A stretch of DNA of 64,000 nt, taken from NCBI RefSeq assembly GCF_008831285.2, contig NC_045150.1, forward strand, positions 13,809,868 through 13,873,867, read 5' to 3'. Of this stretch, positions 1 to 12,479 are shown piece after piece. How positions within the stretch are numbered: the stretch's first letter is position 1; each line of letters opens with the position of its first letter. This stretch comes from Nymphaea colorata. Taxonomy: Eukaryota; Streptophyta; Magnoliopsida; Nymphaeales; Nymphaeaceae. The notes below the pieces were generated by a model, which was not told the DNA's origin, made no database searches, and saw nothing but the letters and a program-made list of their open reading frames with translations. The translations under genes and the position numbers were made by a program.

Positions 1-3000
1 ACTGTGAATGAGATTTAAAACATTCATTTGATCACATACAGTTAATCGAATGATTTTAACATTCTATTGCATTTGTACTGATTGATTTAAGAAATTAAAA
101 TCCCAAGTTTGAATGAATACGAATGAGATTTAAGCGTTCATTTGATCCCTTATATTCAATGCAATGAGTCAAACATGTTGTTACGTTTATACTGAATGAA
201 TAAAGGGATTGAAACAACAAGTTCGCATAAATATGAACCAGATTTATGTCATTCATTTGCTTCCTTATAGTTAATCAAGTGAGACCAGCTTTTGTCTCAT
301 TCACATTGATTGGCTTAGGGGATTAAAATCACAAATTTACGTGACTACGATTGGGTTTAATACATTCATACAATCTTTTGTAGTGAATTCAAAGATTTTA
401 AACTTGTTTTTCTATATCGAACGATTTAAATGATTGAAATCATAAGTTCGTTTGAACGCAATGAGATTTAACCATTCATTTACTCCCTCATAGTTAGTCC
501 AATGAGTTGAATTTGTTATTTGATACTTATAGAAAACCGAATGACTACAATTTGTTGTTACATCCATATTACGTGATTTAAGGGGTGGATTTAAATCACA
601 AGTTCATATGAACGCAATTGTTTAAGCATTCATTTCATCACATGAAGTTAGTCCAACGGGTTTGAACATGTTCAATTTACATTTAATGATTTAAGGGATT
701 GCAATCACAGCTTACAGACTATGAATAAATTTTGAACCCTCATTTGATAACTTATAGTTGATCGAATGAGTTTCACATTTCATTTTGTTTGCACTGGTTG
801 ATTTAAGAATTGAAATCGCAAGTTTGAATGAAAGGGATTGCGATTAAAGCGTCCATTTGATCCCTTATTGTTAATGCAACGAGTTAAACAGTTGTTACGT
901 TTATACTGAATGATTTTGGGGATTGAAACAACAAGTTCATATAAATATTAATGAGATTTAAGTCATTCATTTGCTCCCTTATAGTTAATAAGTGGGATCG
1001 ACTTGTCGTTTCATTATATTGATTGGCTTAGGGGATTAAATCACAAATTTGCCTAACTACAAATGGGATTTAAGACATTCATTTGATCTTTTATAGTGAA
1101 TTCAAAGATTTTAACTAATTATTTCTACATCAAACGAGTTAAACGATTGAAATCAAAAGTTCGTTCGAATGCCAAAGAGATTTAACCGTTCATTTACTCC
1201 AAATCCAATGAGTGAACTTGTTCTTTGATACTTATAGTTAATCGAATGAGTATGACTTGTTTTTGCATCTATATTACGTTATTTAAGGGGTAAATTTAAA
1301 TCACAAATCGATATGAACACAATTGTTGAAGCCATTCCTTTCATCATTTGAAATCCAACACATTAAACGTGTTATCCGATCCCCTGCAGTTAATCCAACG
1401 AGTTTCAATCATCCTTACATCCACTTTGATAGATTAAAGGAATGGAAATCATAGGTTCACGTGAACAGGAATGCAACTTAAGCCATTCATTTCATCACTT
1501 ATAGCAAATCCAACGAGTTAAACCGGTTACATTTATATTTAATGATTTAAGGGATTGAAATCATAAGTTTGTAAGACTGCGAATGAGATTTAAAACCTTC
1601 AATTGATCACCTACAGTTAATCGAATGATTTTTACATTCTATTGCATTTGTACTGATTGATTTAAGAAATTGAAATCACACGTTTGAATGAATACAAATG
1701 AAATTTAAGCATTCATTTCATCCCTTATAGTCAATGCAATGAGTTAAACATGTTGTTACGTTTATACTGAATGAGTAAAGGTATTGAAACAACAAGTTCG
1801 TATAAATATAAATGAGATTTAAGTCATTCATTTGCTTTCTTATAGTCAATCAAGTGGGACCAGCTTGTTGTTTCATTCACATTGAATGGCTAAGGGGATT
1901 AAAATCACAAATTTACGTAACTACAAATGGGATTTAAGGCATTCATTTGATCTTTTTTACAGAATTCAAAGATTTAAACTTGTTATTTCTACATCGAATG
2001 ATTTAAACGATTGAAATCATAAGTTCGTTCGAATGCCAATGAGATTTAACCGTTAATTTACTACCTTAGAGGAAATCAATGAGTTGAACTTGTTCTTTGA
2101 TACTTATAGTTTATCGAATGAGTATGACTTGTTATTACATCTATATTTCGTTATTTAACGGGTGGATTTAAATCACAAGTCGATATGAACATGATTGTGG
2201 AAGCCAATCCTTTCGCATTTGAAATCCACACATTAAACAAGTTATTCGATCCCTCACAGTTAATACAACGAGTTTCAATCGTCCTTATATCAACATTGAT
2301 GATTAAAGGAATGGAACTCATAGGTTCACGTGAACAGGAATGGAACTTAAGCCATTTATTTCATCACTTATAGCAAATCCAACGAGTTGAACTGGTTACA
2401 TTTATATTTAATGATTTAAGGGATTGAATCATAAGTTTGCAACACTTGAATGAGATTTAAAACATTCATTTGATCACATACAGTTAATCGAATGATTTTA
2501 ACATTTTATTGCATTTGTACTGATTGATTTAAGAAATTAAAATCCCAAGTTTGAATGAATACGAATGAGATTTAAGCGTTCATTTCATTCCTTATATTCA
2601 ATGCAATGAGTCAAACATGTGTTACGTTATACTGAATGAATAAAGGGATTGAAACAACAAGTTCGCATAAATATGAACCAGATTTTGTCATTCATTTGCT
2701 TTCTTATAGTCAATCAAGTGGGACCAGCTTGTTGTCTCATTCACATTGATTGGCTTAGGGTATAAAATCACAAATTTACGTGACTACAATTGGGTTTAAT
2801 TTATTCATTTGATATTTTGTAGTGAATTCAAAGATTTAAATGATTGAATTGTAAGTTCGTTTGAATGCCAATGAGATTTAACCATTCATTTACTCCTCAT
2901 AGTTAGTCCAATGAGTTGAATTTGTTATTTGATACTTATAGAAACCGAACTACTACAACTTGTTTTACTCCATATTACGTGATTTAGGATGGATTTAATC

Positions 3001-6000
3001 ACAAGTCCATATGAACGCAATGTTTAAAGCCATTCATTTCATCACATGAAGTTAATCCAACGGCGTTGAACATGTTCCATTTACATTCAATGATTTAAGG
3101 GGATTGCAATCACAAGCTTATAAGACTATGAATAATTTGAACCTTCATTTGATCACCTATAGTTGATCGAATGAGTTTCACATTTCATTTTGTTTGCACT
3201 GGTTGATTTAAGAAATTGAAATCGCAAGTTTGAATGAAAGGGATTGCGATTAAGCGTCCATTTGATCCCTTATTGTTAATGCAACGAGTTAAACAAGTTG
3301 TTACGTTTATACTGAATGATTTTGGGGATTGAAACAACAAGTTCGTATAAATATTAATGAGATTTAAGTCATTCATTTGCTCCCTTATAGTTAATAAAGT
3401 GGGATCGACTTGTCGTTTCATTCATATTGATTGGCTTAGGGGATTAAAATCACAAATTTGCCTAACTACAAATGAGATTTAAGACATTCATTTGATCTTT
3501 TGTTGTGAATTCAAAGATTTTAAACTTGTTATTTCTACATCAAACGATTGAAATTAAAAGTTCGTTCGAATGCCAATGAGATTTAACCGTTCATTTACTC
3601 CAAATCCAATGAGTTGAACTTGTTCTTTGATACTTATAGTTAATCGAATGTATGACTTGTGTTACATCTATATTACGTTATTTAATGGGTGGATTTAAAT
3701 CACAAGTCGATATGAACACAATTGTTGAAGTCCAATACTTTCATCATTTGAAATCCAACACATTAAACAAGTTATCGATCCCTCACAGTTAACCAACGAG
3801 TTTCAATCGTCCTTACATCTACATTTGATAGATTAAAGGAACAGAAATCATAGGTTCACGTGAACAGGAATGCAACTGTAAGCCATTTATTTCATCACTT
3901 ATAAGCAAATCCAACGAGTTAAACTGGTTACATTTATATTTAATGATTTAAGGGATTGAAATTATAAGTTTGTAAGACTGTGAATGATCACCTCAGTTAA
4001 TCGAATGATTTTAACATTTTATTGCATTTGTACTGATTGATTTAAGAAATTGAAATCCAAGTTTGAATGAATACAATGAGATTTAAGCATTCATTTCATC
4101 CCTTATAGTCAATGCAATGAATTAAACATGTTGTTACGTTTATACTGAATGAGTAAAGGGATTGAAACAACAAGTTCGTATAAATATAAATGAGATTTAA
4201 GTCATTCATTTGCTCTCTTATAGTTAATCAAGTGGGACCAGCTTGTTGTTTCATTCACATTGATTGGCTAAGGGATTAAAATCACAAATTTATGTAACTA
4301 CAAATGAGATTTAAGGCATTCATTTGATCTTTTAGAATTCAAAGATTTAAACTTGTTATTTCTACATCGAATGATTTAAACGATTGAAATCATAAGTTCG
4401 TTCGAATGCCAATGAGATTTAACCGTTAATTTACTCCCTTAGAGTAAATCCAATGAGTTGAACTTGTTCTTTGATACTTATAGTTAATCGAATGAGTATG
4501 ACTTGTTGTTACATCTATATTTCGTTATTTAACGGGCGGATTTAAATCACAAGTCGATATGAACACAATTGTTGAAGCCAATCCTTTCATCATTTGAAAT
4601 CCAACACATTAAACAAGTTATTCGATCCCTCACAGTTAATCCAACGAGTTTCAATCGTCCTTACATCTACATTGATTGATTAAAGGAATGGAAATCATAG
4701 GTTCACGTGAATAGGAATGGAACTTAAGCCATTTATTTCATCACTTATAGCAAATCCAACGAGTTAAACTGGTTACATTTATATTTAATGATTTAAGGGA
4801 TTGAAATCATAAGTTTGTAAGACTGCGAATGAGATTTAAAACATTCATTTGATCACCTACAGTTAATCGAATGATTTTAACATTTTATTGCATTTGTACT
4901 GATTGATTTAAGAAATTGAAATCCCAAGTTTGAATGAATACGAATGAGATTTAAGCATTCATTTCATCCCTTATATTCAATGCAATGAGTTAAACATGTT
5001 GTTACGTTTATACTGAATGAATAAGGGGATTGAAACAACAAGTTCGCATAAATATGAACCAGATTTAAGTCATTCATTTGCTTCCTTATAGTTAATCAAG
5101 TGGGACCAGCTTGTTGTCTCATTCACATGATTGGCTTAGGGATTAAAATCACAAATTTACGTGACTACAATTGGGTTTAATACATTCATTTGATCTTTGT
5201 AGTGAATTCAAAGATTTAAACTTGTTATTTCTATATCGAACGATTTAAATGATTGAAATCGTAAGTTCATTTGAACGCCAGTGAGATTTAACCATTCATT
5301 TACTCCCTCATAGTTAGTCCAATGAGTTGAATTTGTTATTTGATACTTATAGAAAACCGAATGACTACAACTTGTTGTTACATCCATATTACGTGATTTA
5401 AGGGGTGGATTTAAATCACAAGTTCATATGAACGCAATTGTTTAAGCCATTCATTTCATCACATGAAGTTAATCCAATGGGTTGAACATGTTCCATTTAC
5501 ATTTAATGATTTAAGGGATTGCAATCACAAGCTTACAAGACTATGAATAAGATTTCGAACCTTCATTTGATCACCTATAGTTGATCGAATGAGTTTCACA
5601 TTTCATTTTGTTTGCACTGGTTGATTTAAGAAATTGAAATCGCAAGTTTGAATGAAAGGGATTGCGATTAAAGCGTCCATTTGATCCCTTATTGTTAATG
5701 CAACGAGTTAAACAAGTTGTTACGTTTATACTGAATGATTTTGGGGATTGAAACAACAAGTTCGTATAAATATAATGAGATTTAAGTCATTCATTTGCTC
5801 CTTATAGTTAATAAAGTGGGATTGACTTGTCGTTTCATTCATATTGATTGGCTTAGGGGATTAAAATCACAAATTTGCCTAACTACAAATGGGATTTAAG
5901 ACATTCATTTGATCTTTTGTAGTGAATTCAAAGATTTAACTTGTTATTTCTACATCAAACGATTTAAACGATTGAAATCAAAAGTTCGTTCGAATGCCAA

Positions 6001-9000
6001 TGAGATTTAACCGTTCATTTACTCCAAATCCAATGAGTTGAACTTGTTCTTTGATACTTATAGTTAATCGAATGAGTATGACTTGTTGTACATCTATATT
6101 TCGTTATTTAACGGGTGGATTTAAATCACAAGTAGATATGAACACAATTGTTGAATCCAATCCTTTCATCATTTGAAATCCAATACATTAAACAAGTTAT
6201 TCGATCTGTCACAGTTAACCAACAGTTTCAATCGTCCTTACATCTACATTGATTGATTAAAGGAACGGAAATCATAGGTTTACGTGAACAGGAATGGAAC
6301 TTAAGCCATTTATTTCATCACTTATAGCAAATCCAACGAGTTAAATTGGTTACATTTATATTTAATGATTTAAGGATTGAAATCATAAGTTTGTAAGACT
6401 GCGAATGAGATTTAAAACATTCATTTGATCACCTACAGTTAATCGAATGATTTTAACATTTTATTGCATTTGTACTGATTGATTTAAGAAATTGAAATCC
6501 CAAGTTTGAATGAATACGAATGAGATTTAAGCATTCATTTCATCCCTTATATTCAATGCAATGAGTTAAACATGTTGTTACGTTTATACTGAATGAATAA
6601 AGGGATTGAAACAACAAGTTTGCATAAATCTGAACCAGATTTAAGTCATTCATTTGCTTCCTTATAGTTAATCAAGTGGGACCAGCTTGTAGTCTCATTC
6701 ACATTGATTGGCTTAGGGGATTAAAATCACAAATTTACGTGACTACAATTGGGTTTAATACATTCATTTGATCTTTGTAGTGAATTCAAAGATTTAAACT
6801 TGTTATTTCTTTATCGAACGATTTAAATGATTGAAATCGTAAGTTCATTTGAACGCCAGTGAGATTTAACCATTCATTTACTCCATCATAGTTAGTCCAA
6901 TGAGTTGAATTTGTATTTGATACTTATAGAAAACCGAATGACTACAACTTGTTGTTACATCCATATTACGTGATTTAAGGGTGGATTTAAATCACAAGTT
7001 CATATGAACGTAATTGTTTAAGCCATTCATTTTATCACATGAAGTTAATCCAACGAGTTGAACATGTTCCATTTAGATTTAATGATTTAAGGGATTGCAA
7101 TCACAAGCTTACAAGACTATGAATAAGACTTTGAAAAATCATTTGATCACCTATAGTTGATCGAATGAGTTTCACATTTCATTTTTTTGAACTGGTTGAT
7201 TTAAAAATTGAAATCGCAAGTTTGTATTGAAGGGATTGCGATTAAAGCGTCTATTTGATCCCTTATTGTTAATGCAACGAGTTAAACAAGTTTGTTACTT
7301 TATACTGAATGATTTTGGGGATTGAAACAACAAGTTCGTATAAATATTAATGAGATTTAAGTCATTCATTTGCTCCCTTATGGTTAATAAAGTGGGATCG
7401 ACTTGTCGTTTCATTCATATTGATTGGCTTAAGGGATTAAAATCACAAATTTGCCTAACTACAAATGGGATTTAAGACATTCATTTGATCTTTGTAGTAA
7501 ATTCAAAGATTTAAACTTGTTCTTATATATCGAATGATTTAAATGATTGAAATCGTAAGTTCATTTGAACGCCAGTGAGATTTAACCATTCATTTACTCC
7601 CTCATAGTTAGTCCAATGAGTTGAATTTGCAATTTGATACTTATAGAAAACGGAATGACTACAACTTGTTGTTACATCCATATTACGTGATTTAAGGGGT
7701 GGATTTAAATCACAAGTTTGTATGAACATAATTGTTTAAGCCATTCATTTCATCACATGAAGTTAATCCAACGGGTTGAACATGTTCCATTTACCTTTAA
7801 TGATTTAAGGATTGCAATCACAAGCTTACAAGACTATGAATAGATTTCGAACCTTCATTTGATCACTTATAGTTGATCGAATGAGTTTCACATTTCATTT
7901 TGTTTGTACTGGTTGTTTTAAGAAATTGAAATCGCAAGTTTGAATGAAAGGGATTGCGATTAAAAGCATCCATTTGATCCCTTATTGTTAATGCAACGAG
8001 TTAAACAAGTTGTTACGTTTATAGGGAATGATTTTGGAGATTGAAACAACAAGTTCGTATAAATAATAATGAGATTTAAGTCATTCATTTTGCTCCCTTA
8101 TAGTTAATAAAGTGGGATCGACTTGTCGTTTCATTCATATTGATTGGCTTAGGGGATTAAAATCACAAATTTGCCTAACTACAAATGGGGTTTAAGACAT
8201 TCATTTGATCTTTTGCAGTGAATTCAAAGATTTAACTTGTTATTTCTACATCAAACGATTTAAACGATTGAAATCAAAAGTACGTTCGAATGCCAATGAG
8301 ATTTAACCGTTAATATTACTCTAATCGAATGAGTATAACTTGTTGTTACATCTATATTACGTCTTTAAGGGGTAAATTTAAATCACAAGTCGATATGAAC
8401 ACAATTATTGAAGCCATTCCTTTCATCATTTGAAATCCAACACATTAAACATGTTACCGATCCCTCAGTTAATCCAACGAGTTTCAATCATCCTTACATC
8501 ACTTTGATAGATTAAAGGAATGGAAATCATAGGTTCACGTGAACAGGAATGCAACTTAAGCCATTCATTCATTTCATCACTTATAGCAAATGCCAACGAG
8601 TTAAACAGGTTACATTTATATTTAATGATTTAAGGGATTGAAATCATAAGTTTGTAAGACTGCGAATGAGATTTAAAACCTTCAATTGATCACCTACAGT
8701 TAATCGAATGATTTTAACATTTATTGCATTTGTACTGATTGATTTAAGAAATTGAAATCACAAGTTTGAATGAAACAAATGAAATTTAAGCATTCATTTC
8801 ATCCTTATAGTCAATGCAATGAGTTAAACATGTTGTTACTTTATACTGAATGAGTAAAGGGATTGAAACAACAAGTTCGTATAAATATAAAGAGATTTAA
8901 GTCTTTCATTTGCTCTCTTATAGTTAATCAAGTGGGACCAGCTTGTGTTTCATTCACATTGATTGGCTAAGGGGATTAAAATCACAAATTACATAACTAC

Positions 9001-9646
9001 AAATGAGATTTAAGGCATTCATTTGATCTTTTTTACAGAATTCAAAGATTTAAACTTGTTATTTCTACATCGAATGATTTAAACGATTGAAATCATAAGT
9101 TCGTTCGAATGCCAATGAGATTTAACCTTAATTTACTCCCTTAGAGTAAATCCAATGAGTTGAACTTGTTATTTGATACTTATAGTTATCGAATGAGTAT
9201 GACTTGTGTTTACATCTATATTTCGTTATTTAACGGGTGGATTTAAATCAAAGTCGATATGAACACTATTGTGAAGCCAATCCTTTCATCATTTGAAATC
9301 GAACACATTAAACAAGTTATTCGATCCCTCACAGTTAATCCAACGAGTTTCAATCGTCCTTACATCTACATTGATTGATTAAAGGGAATGGAAATCATAG
9401 TCATGTGAATAGGAATGGTACTTAAGCCATTTATTTAATCACTTATAGCAAATCCAACGAGTTAAACTGGTTACATTTATATTTAATGATTTAGGGGATT
9501 GAAATCATAAGTTGTAAGACTGCGAATGAGATTTAAAACATTCATTTGATCACCTACAGTTAATCGAATCATTTAACATTTTATTGCATTTGTACTGATT
9601 GATTTATGAAATTGAAATCCAAGTTTGAATGAAAACGAATGAGATT
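1..9646. repeat. AT-rich satellite array with higher-order structure
   Basis: The whole stretch is made of diverged monomers of about 108-150 bp. Each starts with a variant of aatgagatttaa, followed by cattcatttgat, then a ttatagttaatc-like core, then gattgaaatcacaagttcg. Monomers differ strongly from neighbours but recur in fixed order. The anchor actgcgaatgagattt appears at about 1, 1576, 2444, 3977, 4822, 6398, 8659 and 9519, so a block of about 1.53-1.58 kb (about 13 monomers) alternates with a block of about 0.85-0.87 kb (about 7 monomers), giving a compound period near 2.4 kb. There is no convincing coding sequence; short open frames here are by-products of the repeat. The array is cut by the assembly gap. 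A centromeric or pericentromeric role is possible but not shown. Confidence 0.95.
6780..8210. repeat. Local tandem duplication inside the satellite (about 716 bp)
   Basis: The block between anchors 6398 and 8659 is 2261 bp instead of about 1575 bp. The segment around gaacgccagtgagattta occurs at 6851 and again at 7567, an offset of 716 bp, and flanking monomers repeat in the same order. The size fits about six monomers. Unequal exchange between monomers is the simplest reading. Confidence 0.75.
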
Positions 9647-9746
9647 NNNNNNNNNNNNNNNNNNNNNNNNNNNNNNNNNNNNNNNNNNNNNNNNNNNNNN
9701 NNNNNNNNNNNNNNNNNNNNNNNNNNNNNNNNNNNNNNNNNNNNNN
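9647..9746. other. Assembly gap of exactly 100 N
   Basis: One hundred consecutive N. The round number is typical of a scaffold join of unknown true length, so the apparent junction between satellite and downstream sequence is not demonstrated. Confidence 0.98.
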
Positions 9747-10162
9747 ACATCAACTGCATTTTTTGTTGAAGAGACCAACCTAGGTTCTCTTTTCTTCCGT
9801 TCCAGCTCGAAAGTCAGGGCAGTGTCCTACCAGGCGTGAGTCTAGTTCTTCTCCTTTGTCATGGCACCTTCATGCTTTGAGCGTGTGTCAGAGAGTCCAC
9901 TGCGTCACTGCCCTCAAGTTCTGCTGAAGGTTAAGTTCTCTCCAATGATGGCCGCATGGCAATTTCAGCCTCCTGGTCCGGCTACTCTCCCTAGGGGCAT
10001 TGTGCACCTTGACCCCCATTGCGCATTGGCCACCGTCGTCTGGTTCAACAAGGCATCCTTTTCTTCGACCTATTATTCCATGTCGATGGCACTATCTTCA
10101 ATTTCTCCGATGCAGAATCTACAACCCACAATAAGCAAAACGGAAAAAGGTTACGGAAAACC
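9747..10162. other. Higher-GC stretch after the gap, unidentified
   Basis: This stretch is clearly richer in G+C than its surroundings and stays open on the plus strand from 9861 for about 120 codons, running into the shared 57-bp segment. I recognise no family in the plus-strand translation or in the minus-strand frames, which contain stops. It could be a remnant of a coding exon or of a transposable element. No splice sites can be assigned with confidence. Confidence 0.25.
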
Positions 10163-10219
10163 GGTTTTCACAATCATCGTTCTCCCAAGTGGCACATGTA
10201 GAACTCAGAATACAAACCT
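10163..10219. repeat. 57-bp segment shared with 43438-43494 (copy 1)
   Basis: The sequence from ggttttcacaa to atacaaacct is nearly identical to 43438-43494. The visible differences are small clusters (tca/cta near the start, cagaat/cgggat near the end). Flanking sequence is unrelated on both sides. On the minus strand both copies begin AG|GTTTGTAT, resembling a splice donor, and both contain a short open frame ending at the same stop. The origin is unknown: shared exon edge, intron start or mobile-element end. Confidence 0.6.
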
Positions 10220-11572
10220 TCTGCTCTGATGCATCTGATTCCCGAAATTTGATAACAGAGATGATAGCTGAAAAATGACTTTCTAGAGGTGACTAGATAA
10301 ACAAGAAGAAACATAAATATACAGCTGATAGCATACTTATCAAGCTTTGCATCTTTTGGCACAAGACCTAGATTTGCACTACACTTTCCTTTCCATAGCA
10401 CACTTTCAGAACACGATTTTGTCTAATGATAAAAAGAGAAAAAAGGAATAGCAACAATAAGCATATATCAAATGCTCTTGAGATATTTAAACAACAAAAG
10501 CACACTCGTCAGAAGAAATGTAAATGAGCTCACCTGCTTTAAGGTCCTGGCACCTTAAGAAAGGGTTCAAAAAGATTTTGAAGCAGGACACAAGAAAAGA
10601 GTTCAATAAAATAGCATAAAGAAGAAGAAGAAGATTATAAGAAACAGTCATCAACAAGGAACAAAATTGTCGTCAATAAACGAAGTGATTGCTAAAATTT
10701 TTCCTAAATCTAATCAGTCAGCAAAATTTCAAACGATTAGCTGAAACAAAAACAGAATTCATTTGCGAATCAGAGAAATTAAAATTGTATTGTTTATGAT
10801 AAAAAGATAAAAGAGAAAAAATAAAAAATTCAGAATATTGAAAATAATTAAAAATAAAAAGGACATGTGATCTATATTGATTCAAAGAGGGTGATTTGGA
10901 TCCATGGATTTCAGTACCATGAAATACAGTATAATTCCAGCCAGGGTCATTCTTGAACGGCTCAAAATCATGTCAAATTGCTGAATAAATGTGATAACAG
11001 CAACAATAGTAGCAATATTTATTAATAAAAAACCACTTAAATCAAACAAACCAACTTGTTCTTAGCTCACTAACAAATCACAGTATTATCATGTCAGAGA
11101 GGCATTGTGATCACCACTGATTAATTTAACATTACAAACAGCACCAATATATGGCTAGAACGCTGGATGCACATCATGTACTTAATAGACAGCCAAGTTG
11201 GAGAAGAGAAAAGCCAAGTAAGAACAAGACTGTCGTAAGCTAATGTGGGAAATACATAATAACATAATGGAGACTGCAGACAAGAAGGAAATGAACTTCA
11301 AATACATGAATCGCTGAACATGTCCTGCTTGCAAGATAGACCCAGAATGATTTCATTTGAAATCAGAGACTAAAGAGTAAATAAGTAATTAGTTTGGGAA
11401 AAAAGAAATTAACATTACACCAGAAGAAAAAACAGTTCTTTATGACTAACTTAAGTATAAAATGCTTATTCATGTGCATATATTTCTAATAGAAGCACTA
11501 AATTAGCATGTGCTAGAGGAATGCAAAATGAGAAACTAATTGATGAACATATTAACAATTAAAATCATCAAC
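10220..11572. other. Non-coding AT-rich stretch
   Basis: AT-rich sequence with a GAA run near 10620 and A-rich tracts. I see no gene, structural RNA or bounded repeat. It resembles plant intron or intergenic DNA. Confidence 0.4.
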
Positions 11573-11708
11573 CTTTGAGCTGCGGTGTCTGTCTCTTCGT
11601 TATCTATGCATTTTAGCTCGTTTTCATCAAAGCTGTGCCCAAAAAGGAAGTCTCAGGTGCTGTATACAAATTGGTGCCAAAGTCATCAAATTTATCCATA
11701 TCAACATT
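11573..11708 (-). pseudogene. Exon-like segment of an unidentified gene, frameshifted
   Basis: On the minus strand an acceptor (TTGCAG at 11709) precedes an acidic coding-like segment beginning NVDMDKFDDFGTNLYTAPE, and a donor (CAAAG|GTTGAT) closes it at 11573. The reading changes frame near 11640: the first frame ends after about 28 residues, and a second continues with HSFDENELKCIDNEETDT up to the donor. The split sites and non-random composition support a decayed exon. I do not recognise the family. It lies on the same strand as the GH2, VAL, SBP1 and TRAP-alpha fragments. Confidence 0.4.
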
Positions 11709-12479
11709 CTGCAATTATCAAGGAATACAAAAATTAGTCATGGGCTAGCACAATCATCTTCCTTGTTTCCCAAAAACAGATAACATCATAACAAGATGAT
11801 AAGGAACATGTTATCTAAAGCATATTTATTTCCAGTTACTTAAAACACCAAGCACTTATTCACATTTGCCTCTGTTCTTGGGACCAGGGTTAGTATGGAA
11901 TTGCGAGCGAGTAGAGAGACCCCTACAAATTTTGGAAGTAGGAACTGAGAAATGAACTGGAAGTGACTCAAAAGTAGATCATGAAGCAAACGAGAGCCAA
12001 AGTAGTAAGTTAAGACACAACTAGCCAGCAAAAAATATAACTTATAAACAAAGATCAAACATTCAAGTTTCAAACTCCAAACTTTTTGCATAATTAAGTT
12101 TTAAGCTAGGGCAAAGATTTATAAAATAGGGTTTGATTACATTAGGAGTCTAGATTTTACTGAAGAAAGAAGCTTGCATCAGTTGCCTGAATGGGAAGCA
12201 CAGTTCTGGTCACAAAGGAAGCTGGCTTCTTTCTTTAAATAGTGCTCTCAAGACACTTCAAAAGCACCTTACTTTTTGCTTTCCAATGTGCTTCCAAGCC
12301 CCATTCGTAATTCTGCTACACCTGCTTGGGACCAGTTTCCAAACTCAGGTGTTGTCACAGTGAGTGTGCTGGCCTTGAGGGACACCAAGAATGCTCAGTT
12401 ACCAATCTTATCATGTTTAGCATTTAAGTTTGTTCTGCATGAATACATAGTATATGTCATATGTAATACGTATAAATCA
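11709..12479. other. Non-coding stretch
   Basis: I see no supportable gene. Open frames on both strands are short, AT-rich in codon use and match nothing I recognise. Confidence 0.4.

Noticed and set aside
1-9646. Regularly spaced repeats that could suggest a CRISPR-like array
   Set aside because: Monomers are contiguous and diverged without constant repeat plus unique spacer structure, and the context is plant DNA.
9861-10229. Possible cupin-like protein because of an LPRGIVH segment
   Set aside because: The resemblance is limited to a few residues, other cupin motifs are missing, and the frame ends in the shared 57-bp segment.
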